From contig JAPSJS010000006.1 in NCBI GenBank assembly GCA_031178065.1, positions 33,165 to 97,164 on the forward strand: a stretch of DNA of 64,000 nt, in the 5' to 3' direction. Below, piece by piece: positions 16,533 to 25,328 of the stretch. Within the stretch, counting starts at the first letter, position 1; each line of letters begins with the position of its first letter. Below the pieces are notes generated by a model. The model saw only the letters and a program-made list of their open reading frames with translations, searched no databases and had not been told where the DNA came from. A program made the position numbers and the translations under genes. The stretch is from Altererythrobacter sp. GTDB lineage: Bacteria > Pseudomonadota > Alphaproteobacteria > Sphingomonadales > Sphingomonadaceae.

Positions 16533-17633
16533 ATGGATTTCTTCTCCGGCCAGCCCGTTCGCCTGCAGCCCTACTTCGGCTACCGGAGTGCCGATCGCCT
16601 GGTGATCGCGGCGCGGGCGCTGCGCTCCGGCAAGCCCGGCTTCGAGAATGGCGGCCGCCTGCAGGCCATGCGTACGATGCTCGCGCAGTTCGCCTCGCGC
16701 GAGGCTGCCGGGCTCGACGTACGGCTCGAGATTAAGTCGCCCGAGGGCGAAACCTCCGACCATTTCGCCACCACCGATCGGGAAGGCTTCGTCCGTTTCG
16801 AGATCGAACTCGGCGAAGGCTGGCCGCTGCCGCGTGACCCGGCGTGGGAGATCGTGTGCCTCCACTGGCTGAACCGGGAGGGGCCGCAGTGCGTCGAAGG
16901 GCACATTCTCGTGCCGGGCAGCGCGACGCTGCTGGCGGTAATCTCCGACATCGACGACACGATCGTCGAGACCGGCATTACCGGCGGTTTCCGTCAGTTG
17001 ATGCGCAACTGGCGCCGCGTGCTGGCCGAGCTGCCGGACGAGCGGATCGCGGTGCCCGGGGTGGACGCATTCTACGGCGCGCTCGGCGGCGGTGCGGTAT
17101 TGCCGGGCAAGGGCGGCGCGGGCGATGCGATCCCCGCCACGCACCGGCCGTTCTTCTACGTCTCGTCGAGCCCGTGGAACCTGTTCTCCTACCTCGTCGC
17201 CTTTCTGCGGGTTCGGAAGCTCCCGCTCGGGCCGCTGCTGCTGCGCGACTGGGGCTTCGACCGCGCGACCCTGGGCAGCGCGAGCCACGGCGAGCACAAG
17301 CGCGCGGCGATCGATACGGTCATGGCGATGTACCCCGACATCCGCTTCGCGTTGATCGGCGACGACACGCAGGGGGACCTGCCGGCCTATGCCGACGTGG
17401 TGAGCGGCAACCTCGGCCGGATCGCCGCGGTGTTTATCCGAACTGCGACCACCGAACCGCTCTCGCCCGAGGAACTCGCCGGCAAGGCGGCGATCGAGGC
17501 GGCGGGCGTTCCGCTGTGGCTGGGCGACAGCTATGCCGTCGGCCAGGAATTCCTGCGCGCGGCCGGGCTCAGGCCGCAGGGCGATGCGGCACGGATCGTG
17601 GAAACGGTCGAGCAGGCGCACGAGACGCCCTGA
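16533..17633 (+). CDS. App1-type phosphatidate phosphatase-domain protein (DUF2183)
   Basis: The 366-residue protein carries the HAD-like DxDxT signature of the App1 catalytic family as DIDDT at 139-143, followed by the typical TGIT. Downstream are FFYVSSSPWNL (the conserved SSSPWN segment), HGEHKRAAID and LIGDDTQGD. In yeast App1 this domain dephosphorylates phosphatidic acid to diacylglycerol; bacterial substrates are untested. Residues 1-135 form a beta-rich region that usually precedes the domain in bacterial homologues. No signal peptide is seen, so it should be cytoplasmic. The M48 protease gene starts 59 bases later. Confidence 0.85.
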   Translation: MDFFSGQPVRLQPYFGYRSADRLVIAARALRSGKPGFENGGRLQAMRTMLAQFASREAAGLDVRLEIKSPEGETSDHFATTDREGFVRFEIELGEGWPLPRDPAWEIVCLHWLNREGPQCVEGHILVPGSATLLAVISDIDDTIVETGITGGFRQLMRNWRRVLAELPDERIAVPGVDAFYGALGGGAVLPGKGGAGDAIPATHRPFFYVSSSPWNLFSYLVAFLRVRKLPLGPLLLRDWGFDRATLGSASHGEHKRAAIDTVMAMYPDIRFALIGDDTQGDLPAYADVVSGNLGRIAAVFIRTATTEPLSPEELAGKAAIEAAGVPLWLGDSYAVGQEFLRAAGLRPQGDAARIVETVEQAHETP

Positions 17634-17692
17634 GCGCCGCGCGCGCGATCTTCATTGGCGGTTCAGCCCCCGAACCGCTAGCAAGAGCACAA

Positions 17693-19048
17693 ATGCAGCT
17701 TCTCGCCCGATTCCTCGCGCTGATCGCGGTTCTTTCGCTGATGGCGCAGCCCGCGGCGGCGCAGTCGATCCTGCGCGATGCCGAGACCGAGGCGCTGCTA
17801 GACGACATGGCCGCGCCGCTGGTCGAGGCCGCGGGTCTCCAGTCCGGCAATGTAGAGATCGTGCTGATCAACGATCCTTCGATCAACGCCTTCGTCGCCG
17901 GCGGGCAGGCGGTCTACATCCACACCGGCCTGATCGACGCGGCGGAGACCGCCAATGAGGTCCAGGGCGTGATCGCGCACGAGCTTGGCCACATCACCGG
18001 CGGGCACATCATCCGCCATTCGGAAGGCGCGGGCGCGGCGACCAATATCTCGCTCCTCTCGCTGCTGCTTGGCGTCGGCGCGGCACTCGCCGGTGCGGGC
18101 GACGCGGCCATGGGCATGATCATGGCCGGCCAGCGCGCGGCGCTCGGCAAGTACCTCGCCTTCAGCCGGGTGCAGGAATCCTCCGCCGACGCCGCCGGCG
18201 CGGAATATCTTTCCAAGGCCGGCATCTCCGGGCGCGGCTCGCTCGCCTTCTTCGGCAAGCTGCAGAACCAGGAGTTTCGCTACGGATACAGTCAGGATGA
18301 CGAAGTCGCTTTCGGCCGCACGCACCCGTTGTCGGGCGATCGCATCGCACGTCTGCGCGAGGTCTATACCAAGGACCCTGCGTGGGAAGCGCCGGATGAT
18401 GCGGACCTGCAGCAGCGCTTCGAGCGGGTGAAAGCCAAGTTGTTCGGCTACCAGAAGACGCCCGAGCGGACTCTGCAGGCCTATCCCGAGACCATGAGCG
18501 GCGTTCCGGCGCGCTATGCCCGGGCTTACGCGTGGCATAAGGATGCGCAGATGGAGAAGGCGCTGGCGGAGACTGACGCTCTGCTCGAGATCGCGCCTAA
18601 CGACCCCTATTTCCTCGAGCTCAAGGGCCAGGTCCTGCTCGAATCGGGCAGGCCGGAGGAGGCGATCGAGCCGCTGCGCCGCGCGACCGAGCTCACCCGC
18701 AACCAGCCGCTGATTGCCTCGATGTTCGGCCATGCGCTGATCGCGACGGAGGATCGGGCGCATTTCGACGAGGCGGAGCGGGTGCTGCGCGGGGCGGTCG
18801 GCCGCGACCGCCTCAATCCCTTCGCCTGGTACCAGCTCGGCGTGGTTTACGCCGCGCAGGGTGATATGCCGCGCGCGCGGCTCGCGAGTGCTGAGCAGCA
18901 GGTCATGAACCGGCAGTACGCACAGGCGATCCGCAGCGCGCAGGCGGCAGAGGCGGGCCTTCCCGAGGGTTCGCCCGACTGGATCCGCGCGCAGGATATT
19001 GCGCTCCAGGCCCGCGCCGCGCTTGAACGCGAGCGGGAGCGCCGGTAG
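17693..19048 (+). CDS. BepA-like periplasmic M48 metalloprotease with TPR region
   Basis: A 451-residue protein with a cleavable signal peptide (about 1-23, ending AAAQ). The zinc site is HELGH at 96-100 with the third ligand Glu162 in ESSAD. After the catalytic domain, residues about 270-450 contain tetratricopeptide-like helices (YARAYAWHKDAQMEKAL, EIAPNDPYFLELKGQVLLESG and later repeats). This protease-TPR architecture is that of BepA/YfgC, which degrades or helps assemble outer-membrane proteins such as LptD. I use the ATG at 17693 because it begins the signal peptide; upstream codons are a shadow of the App1 gene. First of three envelope genes in a row. Confidence 0.88.
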   Translation: MQLLARFLALIAVLSLMAQPAAAQSILRDAETEALLDDMAAPLVEAAGLQSGNVEIVLINDPSINAFVAGGQAVYIHTGLIDAAETANEVQGVIAHELGHITGGHIIRHSEGAGAATNISLLSLLLGVGAALAGAGDAAMGMIMAGQRAALGKYLAFSRVQESSADAAGAEYLSKAGISGRGSLAFFGKLQNQEFRYGYSQDDEVAFGRTHPLSGDRIARLREVYTKDPAWEAPDDADLQQRFERVKAKLFGYQKTPERTLQAYPETMSGVPARYARAYAWHKDAQMEKALAETDALLEIAPNDPYFLELKGQVLLESGRPEEAIEPLRRATELTRNQPLIASMFGHALIATEDRAHFDEAERVLRGAVGRDRLNPFAWYQLGVVYAAQGDMPRARLASAEQQVMNRQYAQAIRSAQAAEAGLPEGSPDWIRAQDIALQARAALERERERR

Positions 19049-19061
19049 CGCTCGCAGCCCC

Positions 19062-19760
19062 ATGACAATACGCCATTACCTTCTCGTCGCGCTTCTCGCG
19101 CTCGCGTTCGGCTTTGCCGGGGCTGCCGCCTGGTCGCTGAGCGGGCTCGGTGACAAGCACACGCGCGCCTATCTGCTCGAGAACCCCGAACTGCTCCCCG
19201 AAATGGCCGACCGCTATCAGGCGAAGCAGGCGGAGGAACGGCTCGCGCAGGTCGCGGACGAGGTCGAGGTGCCGTTCCCCGGCGCCGTGCTGGGCAATCC
19301 CGAAGGCGCAGTGACGCTGGTCGAATTCACCGACTACGGCTGCACCTACTGCAAGATGAGCCAGCCCGACGTTGCGCGTCTGGTCGAGGAAAACCCGGAC
19401 CTTCGCGTCGTTATTCGCGAATGGCCGATCTTCCAGGGCAGCGAGGAGGCCGCGCGCATGGCGCTCGCCGCCGCTCGCCAGGGCAAGTACGAGGCGTTCC
19501 ACGATGCGATGTTCGCACTCGGCCCGCCCAATGCAGCGAGCATCGAGAAGGCAGCGCAGGCGGCCGCGCTCGACATGGCTGAAGCGCAGCGCTTCGCCGC
19601 ATCGGACGAGGCTTCGCGCGAACTGGCGAAGAACATGGGGCTTGCCGACACGCTTGGCTTCTCGGGCACGCCGAGCTGGGTGATCGGCGGCCGTGTGCTC
19701 CAGGGGGCGATCGGCTACGACGCGCTGCAGGAAGCGATCGCCGCAGCGCGCGGCTCGTGA
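19062..19760 (+). CDS. DsbA-like periplasmic thiol-disulfide oxidoreductase
   Basis: The 232-residue protein begins with a signal anchor (about 5-28). A helical linker of about 40 residues follows, then a thioredoxin fold with the active-site motif Cys94-Thr-Tyr-Cys97 after VTLVEFTDYG. The cis-Pro loop GFSGTPSW and an inserted helical domain place it with the DsbA/BdbD/ScsC group, which oxidises or isomerises protein disulfides. The N-terminal helical stretch (ENPELLPEMADRY) resembles ScsC-like oligomerisation segments. It starts 14 bases after the BepA-like gene and its stop overlaps the PDZ-protease start (GTGA). Confidence 0.88.
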   Translation: MTIRHYLLVALLALAFGFAGAAAWSLSGLGDKHTRAYLLENPELLPEMADRYQAKQAEERLAQVADEVEVPFPGAVLGNPEGAVTLVEFTDYGCTYCKMSQPDVARLVEENPDLRVVIREWPIFQGSEEAARMALAAARQGKYEAFHDAMFALGPPNAASIEKAAQAAALDMAEAQRFAASDEASRELAKNMGLADTLGFSGTPSWVIGGRVLQGAIGYDALQEAIAAARGS

Positions 19761-20710
19761 TCCGCGCTGCGCCGGCGCTCGCGCTGCTCCTGGCGCTGGC
19801 GCAGCCGGCGCTGGCGGAATCTCGCGAGGAGTCGGCGGCAGCGGCGCTTGCCGCGCTCCAGCAAAGCGACGCACGGCTGCTCGCGATCGGATGGCGCCTC
19901 GCCGCCGGGAATGCGGCCTATTGCAGCGATGCGCGGCCCGCCGTCGGCCTGCTGCTGCAGGACATGGCCGGCTACGCCGAACCCGAAGCGATGCGCAAGG
20001 CGGCCGGCATCGCCGGCCCGATCGCCGTCCAGGCCGTCGCGCCCGGTTCGCCGGCGCACGCGGCGGGCCTGCGCGCGAACGACGAGATCGCGGCGATCGA
20101 TGGCACGGTGGTCGCCGCACTTCCTGCGGCCGAGGAAGAAGACTGGCGCCGCCTCGCGCGCCTGCACGATGCGATCGACTCCTCGCTCGCAGCCGACGGC
20201 AAGGTGCTCGTCACGCTCCCCGGCCGGGGCGACATCGTGCTGGAGGGGGTTCAGGCCTGCCCGAGCCGCTTCGAGATCATCGGCGGCGACGGCGCGGCGG
20301 CGGAGGGCGCGCGGGTCGTGATCGGGCGCAAGTTCGTGGGTCTCTCCTATCCCGAAGACGAATTCGCCGCGGCCATAGCGCATGAGTTCGCGCACAATCT
20401 CCTGCGGCACCGCGTCTGGCTCGACCAGCATGGGCGCAAGTGGCGCAACGTGCGCATCACCGAGCGCGAAGCCGACCGCATGATGCCCTGGCTGCTTGCC
20501 AACGCCGGCTATGAGCCCGGGGCCGCGCTGCGCTTCATGCGCCGCTGGGGCCCCGACCACGGCGGCGGCCTGTTCCGCAAGCGGACGCATGAGGGATGGG
20601 ACGAGCGCGCCGAGACGATCGAGGCCGAAATCGCGCTGGTGGAGGCCGTCCGCGCGCCCGACGGAAGCGCCGACTGGTCCCGTCATTTCGTGCGCGAGGT
20701 CGCCGACTAG
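19757..20710 (+). CDS. Exported M48-family metalloprotease with embedded PDZ domain
   Basis: The 317-residue protein has a signal peptide (about 1-20). Residues about 88-165 form a PDZ-like module (VQAVAPGSPAHAAGLRANDE), and the zinc protease site is HEFAH at 209-213 with the EREAD motif (third ligand Glu236). The PDZ precedes the catalytic helix, unlike most M48 proteases, but this order is seen in some exported alphaproteobacterial proteins. It should act in the periplasm on misfolded or extruded proteins. The GTG start overlaps the DsbA-like stop by four bases, so these envelope-maintenance genes are an operon. Confidence 0.82.
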   Translation: MIRAAPALALLLALAQPALAESREESAAAALAALQQSDARLLAIGWRLAAGNAAYCSDARPAVGLLLQDMAGYAEPEAMRKAAGIAGPIAVQAVAPGSPAHAAGLRANDEIAAIDGTVVAALPAAEEEDWRRLARLHDAIDSSLAADGKVLVTLPGRGDIVLEGVQACPSRFEIIGGDGAAAEGARVVIGRKFVGLSYPEDEFAAAIAHEFAHNLLRHRVWLDQHGRKWRNVRITEREADRMMPWLLANAGYEPGAALRFMRRWGPDHGGGLFRKRTHEGWDERAETIEAEIALVEAVRAPDGSADWSRHFVREVAD

Positions 20711-20731
20711 GCCGGCGAACGGGCAGCCCGC

Positions 20732-21352
20732 TTATTCGGCGGCTTCGGCTTGCTCGTCGAGCTGGTAGAGGCTCGCCAGCGGCCTCGCCATCACCCGCCG
20801 CACCATCGGCTCGAAGAAATCGAGCAGCTCGCTCTCGTAGTCGGGATCGAACGCGGCCTGGTCGTACTTCTCGCAGAACTCTGCGCACGCGTCGAAGTGC
20901 TCGCTTCCGCGGAACGCCTCGCGCGCGTCCTTGTCCATGCCGAGGTAGTGGAAGTAGTAATAGCCCTGGAAATGCCCGTGATGCTGGCAGATCCAGTGCA
21001 GTTCCTCGCGCACGAAGGGTTTGATGATCGAGGCGGCGACCTCGGGATGGTTATAGCTGCCCAGCGTGTCACCGATGTCGTGCAGCAGCGCCATGACGAC
21101 ATATTGCTCGTCGCGCGCGTCGCGGTGCGCGCGCGTCGCGGTCTGCAGCGAGTGTTCGAGCCGGCAGACCGGAAAGCCGCCGAAATCGCCGTCGAGCAGT
21201 CGCAGATGTTCGAGCACGCGGTCGGGCAGGCCTTTGGCGAACTGGCGGTACTCGCCGCCGATGATGGCCCAGTCCTGCGCCGTGCCTTCCTTCATCTCGC
21301 GGAACTTCGCGCGCTCCGCAGCGCTGTGAAGCGTGTGATCGGTTGCGTTCAT
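20732..21352 (-). CDS. HD-domain di-iron-type protein (PhnZ / inositol-oxygenase-like)
   Basis: The 206-residue protein has an HD-fold signature: LEHSLQTATRAHRDARDE (His67), LLHDIGDTLG (His91-Asp92), and further His residues at about 102, 124-127 and 135. The spacing resembles the small mixed-valent di-iron oxygenases PhnZ and inositol oxygenase more than HD nucleotidases. Those cleave C-P or C-C bonds of small alcohols; which substrate applies here is unknown. A strong AGAG ribosome-binding site precedes the ATG at 21352. The gene is divergent from lytS and convergent with the PDZ protease. No phn genes are nearby. Confidence 0.7.
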   Translation of the reverse strand: MNATDHTLHSAAERAKFREMKEGTAQDWAIIGGEYRQFAKGLPDRVLEHLRLLDGDFGGFPVCRLEHSLQTATRAHRDARDEQYVVMALLHDIGDTLGSYNHPEVAASIIKPFVREELHWICQHHGHFQGYYYFHYLGMDKDAREAFRGSEHFDACAEFCEKYDQAAFDPDYESELLDFFEPMVRRVMARPLASLYQLDEQAEAAE

Positions 21353-21446
21353 CACCAGCTCTCCCTTTGCGGGCATCCTAGCGCGCCGCGCCGGGCACGC
21401 CAAAACAATCTGACGAATGCGGCGGAAATCGGCTAAAGCGCTGGTT

Positions 21447-22658
21447 ATGGCCGTGCTGCCTTCACCACCTGCGCCGTTTTTCGCCAACAAGAACAGCGCC
21501 TTCTGGAACCTGCAGTTCGCCGGTTGGGGCGGAGCGATGCTGCTGCGCGCGGTGACCGCGATCGCGAACGGGCAGTCGCTCGACTTCATGGTTCCGCTGG
21601 CGATCGAGATCGTCACCGGCTTTTCGATCAGCCTCGTCCTGTCGGTCGTCTATCGAAAGCTGATCAATCGCCGCCCCTTGGTGACCTGGGGGATTACGGC
21701 GATCGCACTTGCCATTGCGGTGGGGGTTTACGCGGCGATCGACGGCTGGGTCTTCATGCTCTACCGGCCGCAAAGCGAATCCAGCTTCGCTACCATTCTG
21801 GTGGGCATTTCGATGCTGCCCTTCACTCTGCTCGGCACCTGGTCGGCGCTCTATTACGCGATCAACTACTTCCTTCAGGTCGAGGAGCAGACCGACCGGC
21901 TCGAACGGCTGGAAGCGCAGGCGACGAGCGCGCAGCTCGCCATGCTGCGCTATCAGCTCAATCCGCATTTCCTGTTCAATACGCTGAACTCGATCAGCAC
22001 GCTGGTGCTGCTCAAGCAGACCGAACCGGCCAATGCGATGCTGACCCGGCTGTCGTCGTTCCTGCGGCACACGCTTATCAGCCAGCCCGGCGGCAAAGTC
22101 ACGCTGGCGCAGGAGGTCGAGACGCTCAAGCTCTACCTCGGGATAGAGCGCATGCGTTTCGAGGAGCGGCTGCGGACCGAGTTCAACATCGAACCGGCTG
22201 CCGCGCACGCCCGGCTCCCCTCAATGCTGCTCCAGCCGCTGGTCGAAAACGCGATCAAGTACGCGGTCTCGGCGCAGGAAGAAGGCGCGCGAATCAGCGT
22301 CGCCGCTCGACTCGTCGGAAACCGTCTGCGCGTCACCGTTTCCGATACCGGACCGGGCTTGCAAGCCAGCCAGATGCGTCCCAGCCTTCCGCGTGCAATA
22401 ACGGGCGAGGGTCAGGCGGTTTCGACCGGGGTCGGCCTCGCCAATATCAGGAACCGGCTTGCACAGGCCTATGGCGACGACCACCTGTTTGAAATCCGCA
22501 CGCCGCCCGAAGGCGGCTTCACCGTAATGATCGAGATCCCACACGATTTCGCCGGGGCGGAGGAACCTGCCGCCCCTCAACCGCGTATTTCCGGGAATTC
22601 TCTGCCTCCCCCTCCTGCCGCGCAGATCACCAAGCGGCCAATCGGAACCAAAGCATGA
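21447..22658 (+). CDS. LytS/AlgZ-type membrane sensor histidine kinase
   Basis: A 403-residue kinase. Four membrane helices cover about residues 20-145, then a short coiled segment (EEQTDRLERLEAQ). The His_kinase domain has RYQLNPHFLFNTLNSIS with phospho-acceptor His174. The ATPase region has the N-box LVENAIKYAV, the DTGPGL G1 box and the GVGLANIRNRL G2 box. Such kinases autophosphorylate and pass phosphate to LytTR regulators. The C-terminal 30 residues are Pro-rich. I choose the ATG at 21447; ten extra upstream codons are open but lack support. The response regulator gene overlaps its stop by four bases. Confidence 0.92.
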   Translation: MAVLPSPPAPFFANKNSAFWNLQFAGWGGAMLLRAVTAIANGQSLDFMVPLAIEIVTGFSISLVLSVVYRKLINRRPLVTWGITAIALAIAVGVYAAIDGWVFMLYRPQSESSFATILVGISMLPFTLLGTWSALYYAINYFLQVEEQTDRLERLEAQATSAQLAMLRYQLNPHFLFNTLNSISTLVLLKQTEPANAMLTRLSSFLRHTLISQPGGKVTLAQEVETLKLYLGIERMRFEERLRTEFNIEPAAAHARLPSMLLQPLVENAIKYAVSAQEEGARISVAARLVGNRLRVTVSDTGPGLQASQMRPSLPRAITGEGQAVSTGVGLANIRNRLAQAYGDDHLFEIRTPPEGGFTVMIEIPHDFAGAEEPAAPQPRISGNSLPPPPAAQITKRPIGTKA

Positions 22659-23452
22659 CCATCCGCACCATCATCGTCGACGACGAGAAACTCGCCATAC
22701 AGGGCCTTCAGGTCCGCCTCGAAGCTTTCGAGGACGTCGAAGTGATCGAAACTTGCGCCAACGGGCGCGAGGCGATCCGCAAGATCAAGACCGAGAAACC
22801 CGATCTGGTCTTCCTCGACATCCAGATGCCGGGCTTCGACGGGTTCTCGGTGGTCAAGGGCGTGATGGAGATCGAGCCGCCCCTGTTCGTCTTCGTCACC
22901 GCGTTCCAGGAACACGCGATCCGCGCGTTCGAGGCGAATGCGGTCAACTACCTGATGAAGCCGGTCGACCCGGACAAGCTGGCCGATACCATCGAGCGCG
23001 TACGCCAGCGCCTGGCGGAGAAGCGCTCCGCCGAAGACGCGGAAAAGCTGCTCAACGTGCTGAGCGAAGTGGCGCCCGACGCGGCCGAGGAATTCGCCGA
23101 GAGCGAGAGCGAGTCGAGCGATCGGTTCGAGAAGCTGATCAACATCAAGGATCGCGGACAGATCTTCCGCGTCGAGGTTGGCTCGATCGAGCATATCGAG
23201 GCCGCGGGCGACTACATGTGCATCTACACCGGCGACAATTCGCTGATCCTGCGCGAGACGATGAAGGATCTCGAGCGCCGGCTCGACCCGCGCAAGTTCC
23301 AGCGCGTCCACCGCTCGACCATCGTCAATCTCGATCAGGTCCGGCAGGTGCGGCCGCACACCAACGGCGAGTGCTTCCTCGTGCTCGACAGCGGCGCGGA
23401 AGTGAAAGTCAGCCGCAGCTACCGCGACGTGGTCGCGCGCTTCGTGCACTGA
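22655..23452 (+). CDS. LytTR-family response regulator
   Basis: The 265-residue protein starts with a receiver domain (about 1-120): acidic pair Asp9-Asp10, phospho-acceptor Asp55 in LVFLDIQMPG, and Lys in the LMKPVD motif. A Glu/Ser-rich linker (about 125-155) leads to a LytTR DNA-binding domain with the characteristic IEAAGDYMCIYT and FQRVHRSTIVNLDQV strands. It would bind direct repeats in target promoters when phosphorylated. The ATG overlaps the kinase stop (ATGA), which makes it the cognate partner. Targets cannot be read from this window. Confidence 0.94.
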   Translation: MTIRTIIVDDEKLAIQGLQVRLEAFEDVEVIETCANGREAIRKIKTEKPDLVFLDIQMPGFDGFSVVKGVMEIEPPLFVFVTAFQEHAIRAFEANAVNYLMKPVDPDKLADTIERVRQRLAEKRSAEDAEKLLNVLSEVAPDAAEEFAESESESSDRFEKLINIKDRGQIFRVEVGSIEHIEAAGDYMCIYTGDNSLILRETMKDLERRLDPRKFQRVHRSTIVNLDQVRQVRPHTNGECFLVLDSGAEVKVSRSYRDVVARFVH

Positions 23453-23480
23453 TCCGCCCAGGCACGCTCGGTTCTAATCC

Positions 23481-23509
23481 AAAGGGGGAGGCGTCCCGAC
23501 CTCCCCAAA
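23481..23509. terminator. Bidirectional hairpin between convergent lytTR and pfkB-type genes
   Basis: GGGGAGG (23485-23491) and CCTCCCC (23500-23506) form a 7-base stem with an 8-base loop, flanked by AAA on both sides. It lies between the two converging stop codons, so it probably ends transcripts from both sides. The T tracts are short, so termination efficiency is uncertain. Confidence 0.55.
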
Positions 23510-23517
23510 GTGCGCCG

Positions 23518-24528
23518 TCAGGCGGTCAGCCGCTCGTCCATCAGCTTCTGCAGGTCGGCTTCCGGCCGCGCGCCGTAGTGGCTGATCACTTCGGCGGCGG
23601 CGATCGCGCCCCGGCGCAGGCAGGTCGCGAGCGGTTCGCCGTTCACGTGGCCGTAGAGGAAGCCCGCGGCGAAGAGATCCCCTGCGCCGGTCGTATCGAC
23701 CACCCGCTCGATCGGTTCGGCGGCGACGCGCGCCCGCTCGCCGCCCGAGAGCGCGATCGCGCCGTCTGCGCTGCAGGTCACGATCAGCGTCGGCACTTTG
23801 TCCTTGAGCGCGGCGATCCCGGCCTCGAGGTCGTTCTCGCCGGTCAGTGCGGCGAGTTCGAGGTGGTTGGCGAACAGGATGTCGATCAGTCCGTCGTCGA
23901 TCAGCGCGCGGAAATCGTCGCCGTGGCGCTCGATCACAAAGACTTCGGACAGGGTGAAGGCGACCTTCCGCCCTGCGGCGCGCGCGGCTTCGATCGCCCG
24001 GCGCATGGCCGCGCGCGGCTCCTCCGGATCCCACAGGTAGCCTTCGAGATAGAGGATCCTGGCCGCCGCGACGGCTTCGGCGTCGAGCGTCGCCGGGGGC
24101 AGGTACTGGCTCGCGCCGAGGAAGGTGTTCATCGTGCGCTGCGCATCGGGTGTGACGAAGATCAGGCAGCGCGCCGTGGGCGGATCGCCCCGGCGCGGCG
24201 GGGTGTCGAAATCGATCCCGACCGCACGGATGTCGTGCGCGAAGACCTCGCCGAGCTGATCGTCGGCGACCTGGCCAATGAACGCACATTGCGCGCCGAG
24301 CGCGGACAGGCCCGCCAGCGTGTTGGCCGCCGATCCGCCCGAGATCTCTCGCGCCGGCCCCATCGCGTCGTAGAGCTCCTGCGCGCGGGCGGTGTCGACC
24401 AGGGTCATCCCGCCCTTGTTGAGGCCGAGCTCCTCGATCAGCTCCTCGCTGCACGGGGCCATCACGTCGACGATGGCATTGCCGATGGCGATTACGTCGT
24501 AGCGCGGTTCGGGCGTCTGCTGAGTCAC
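23518..24528 (-). CDS. PfkB/ribokinase-family sugar or nucleoside kinase (adenosine-kinase-like)
   Basis: The 336-residue cytoplasmic kinase has the PfkB motifs: GNAIVDV near residue 16, GGSAANTLAGLSALG with the conserved glycines, a lid region, and the C-terminal signature DTTGAGDLFAAGF whose last Asp (about 284) is the catalytic base. Overall layout resembles bacterial adenosine kinase-like proteins, which are often annotated so in sphingomonads; the sugar or nucleoside used is not provable here. It is transcribed convergently with the LytTR regulator. Size fits the family. Confidence 0.88.
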   Translation of the reverse strand: MTQQTPEPRYDVIAIGNAIVDVMAPCSEELIEELGLNKGGMTLVDTARAQELYDAMGPAREISGGSAANTLAGLSALGAQCAFIGQVADDQLGEVFAHDIRAVGIDFDTPPRRGDPPTARCLIFVTPDAQRTMNTFLGASQYLPPATLDAEAVAAARILYLEGYLWDPEEPRAAMRRAIEAARAAGRKVAFTLSEVFVIERHGDDFRALIDDGLIDILFANHLELAALTGENDLEAGIAALKDKVPTLIVTCSADGAIALSGGERARVAAEPIERVVDTTGAGDLFAAGFLYGHVNGEPLATCLRRGAIAAAEVISHYGARPEADLQKLMDERLTA

Positions 24529-24635
24529 GGCGAATCCTGATTGTCCGGGAAAGCGCCGCGCCTAGCCGCTGCGGGTTCTCGCGCCAAGGCTTTGCGATTG
24601 ACTTGGCCCTCCGGCCCGGCCCATTCCCTCGCGCG

Positions 24636-25328
24636 ATGCTTTCGCTTCCCTCAGCCCTGGGCCGTGCGGCCGGTCAGTTGACCGATCCCGCCGTGCTGCG
24701 CGTGCTGGCCAAGTCGATCGCGGTGACGCTGGCGATCTTCCTCGCGCTCGGGATCGGCGCGGCGGCGGGGATCGAGGCCCTGCTCGCGCGGTGGGAGATC
24801 GCCGGCAGCGACGAGATCGGCGCGCTGGTGGGGCTGGTCCTGATGCTGGTGGGCGGCTGGCTGCTGTTCCGCATCGTCGCGCTGGCGGTGCTGCAGTTCT
24901 TCGCCGACGAGGTGGTCCGCGCGGTGGAGCTGAAGCATTATCCGCAGGCGCGTGCGAACGCGCGCGATCCGGGCTGGCGCGAGGAGCTGGGGATGGGCGC
25001 GCGGGCCACCCTGCGCGCCGTGCTCGCCAATCTCGTGGCGCTGGTGCTCGCGATCCCGCTGCTGTTTACCGCGATCGGTCCTGCCGTGCTGTTCTGGGCG
25101 GTCAATGCCTGGCTCCTCGGGCGCGAGCTGCAGGATCTCGCCTGGGCCCGGCATCGCCACACGCGGGGGGCCGAAGCGCCGATCCGTGCCCCAGAGCGGT
25201 TCCTGCTCGGCGGCGTGGTCGCCGGCCTGCTCGCCGTGCCGTTCGTCAACCTGCTCGCGCCGGTGCTCGGCGCGGCCGCAGCCGTCCATCTCGTCCATCG
25301 CCGCAAGGAAGGCTCCATTGCAGCATAG
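24636..25328 (+). CDS. EI24/CysZ-like membrane protein
   Basis: A 230-residue integral membrane protein with about four to five helices, a conserved-looking RDPGWREELG segment after the second hairpin, and the WAVNAWLLGRELQDLAWARH motif that marks the EI24 domain. CysZ in this family imports sulfate; other members are uncharacterised, and no sulfate-assimilation genes are nearby, so function is left open. I prefer the ATG at 24636 over the TTG at 24603. The following lipoprotein gene starts 11 bases before this stop, indicating translational coupling. Confidence 0.75.
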   Translation: MLSLPSALGRAAGQLTDPAVLRVLAKSIAVTLAIFLALGIGAAAGIEALLARWEIAGSDEIGALVGLVLMLVGGWLLFRIVALAVLQFFADEVVRAVELKHYPQARANARDPGWREELGMGARATLRAVLANLVALVLAIPLLFTAIGPAVLFWAVNAWLLGRELQDLAWARHRHTRGAEAPIRAPERFLLGGVVAGLLAVPFVNLLAPVLGAAAAVHLVHRRKEGSIAA

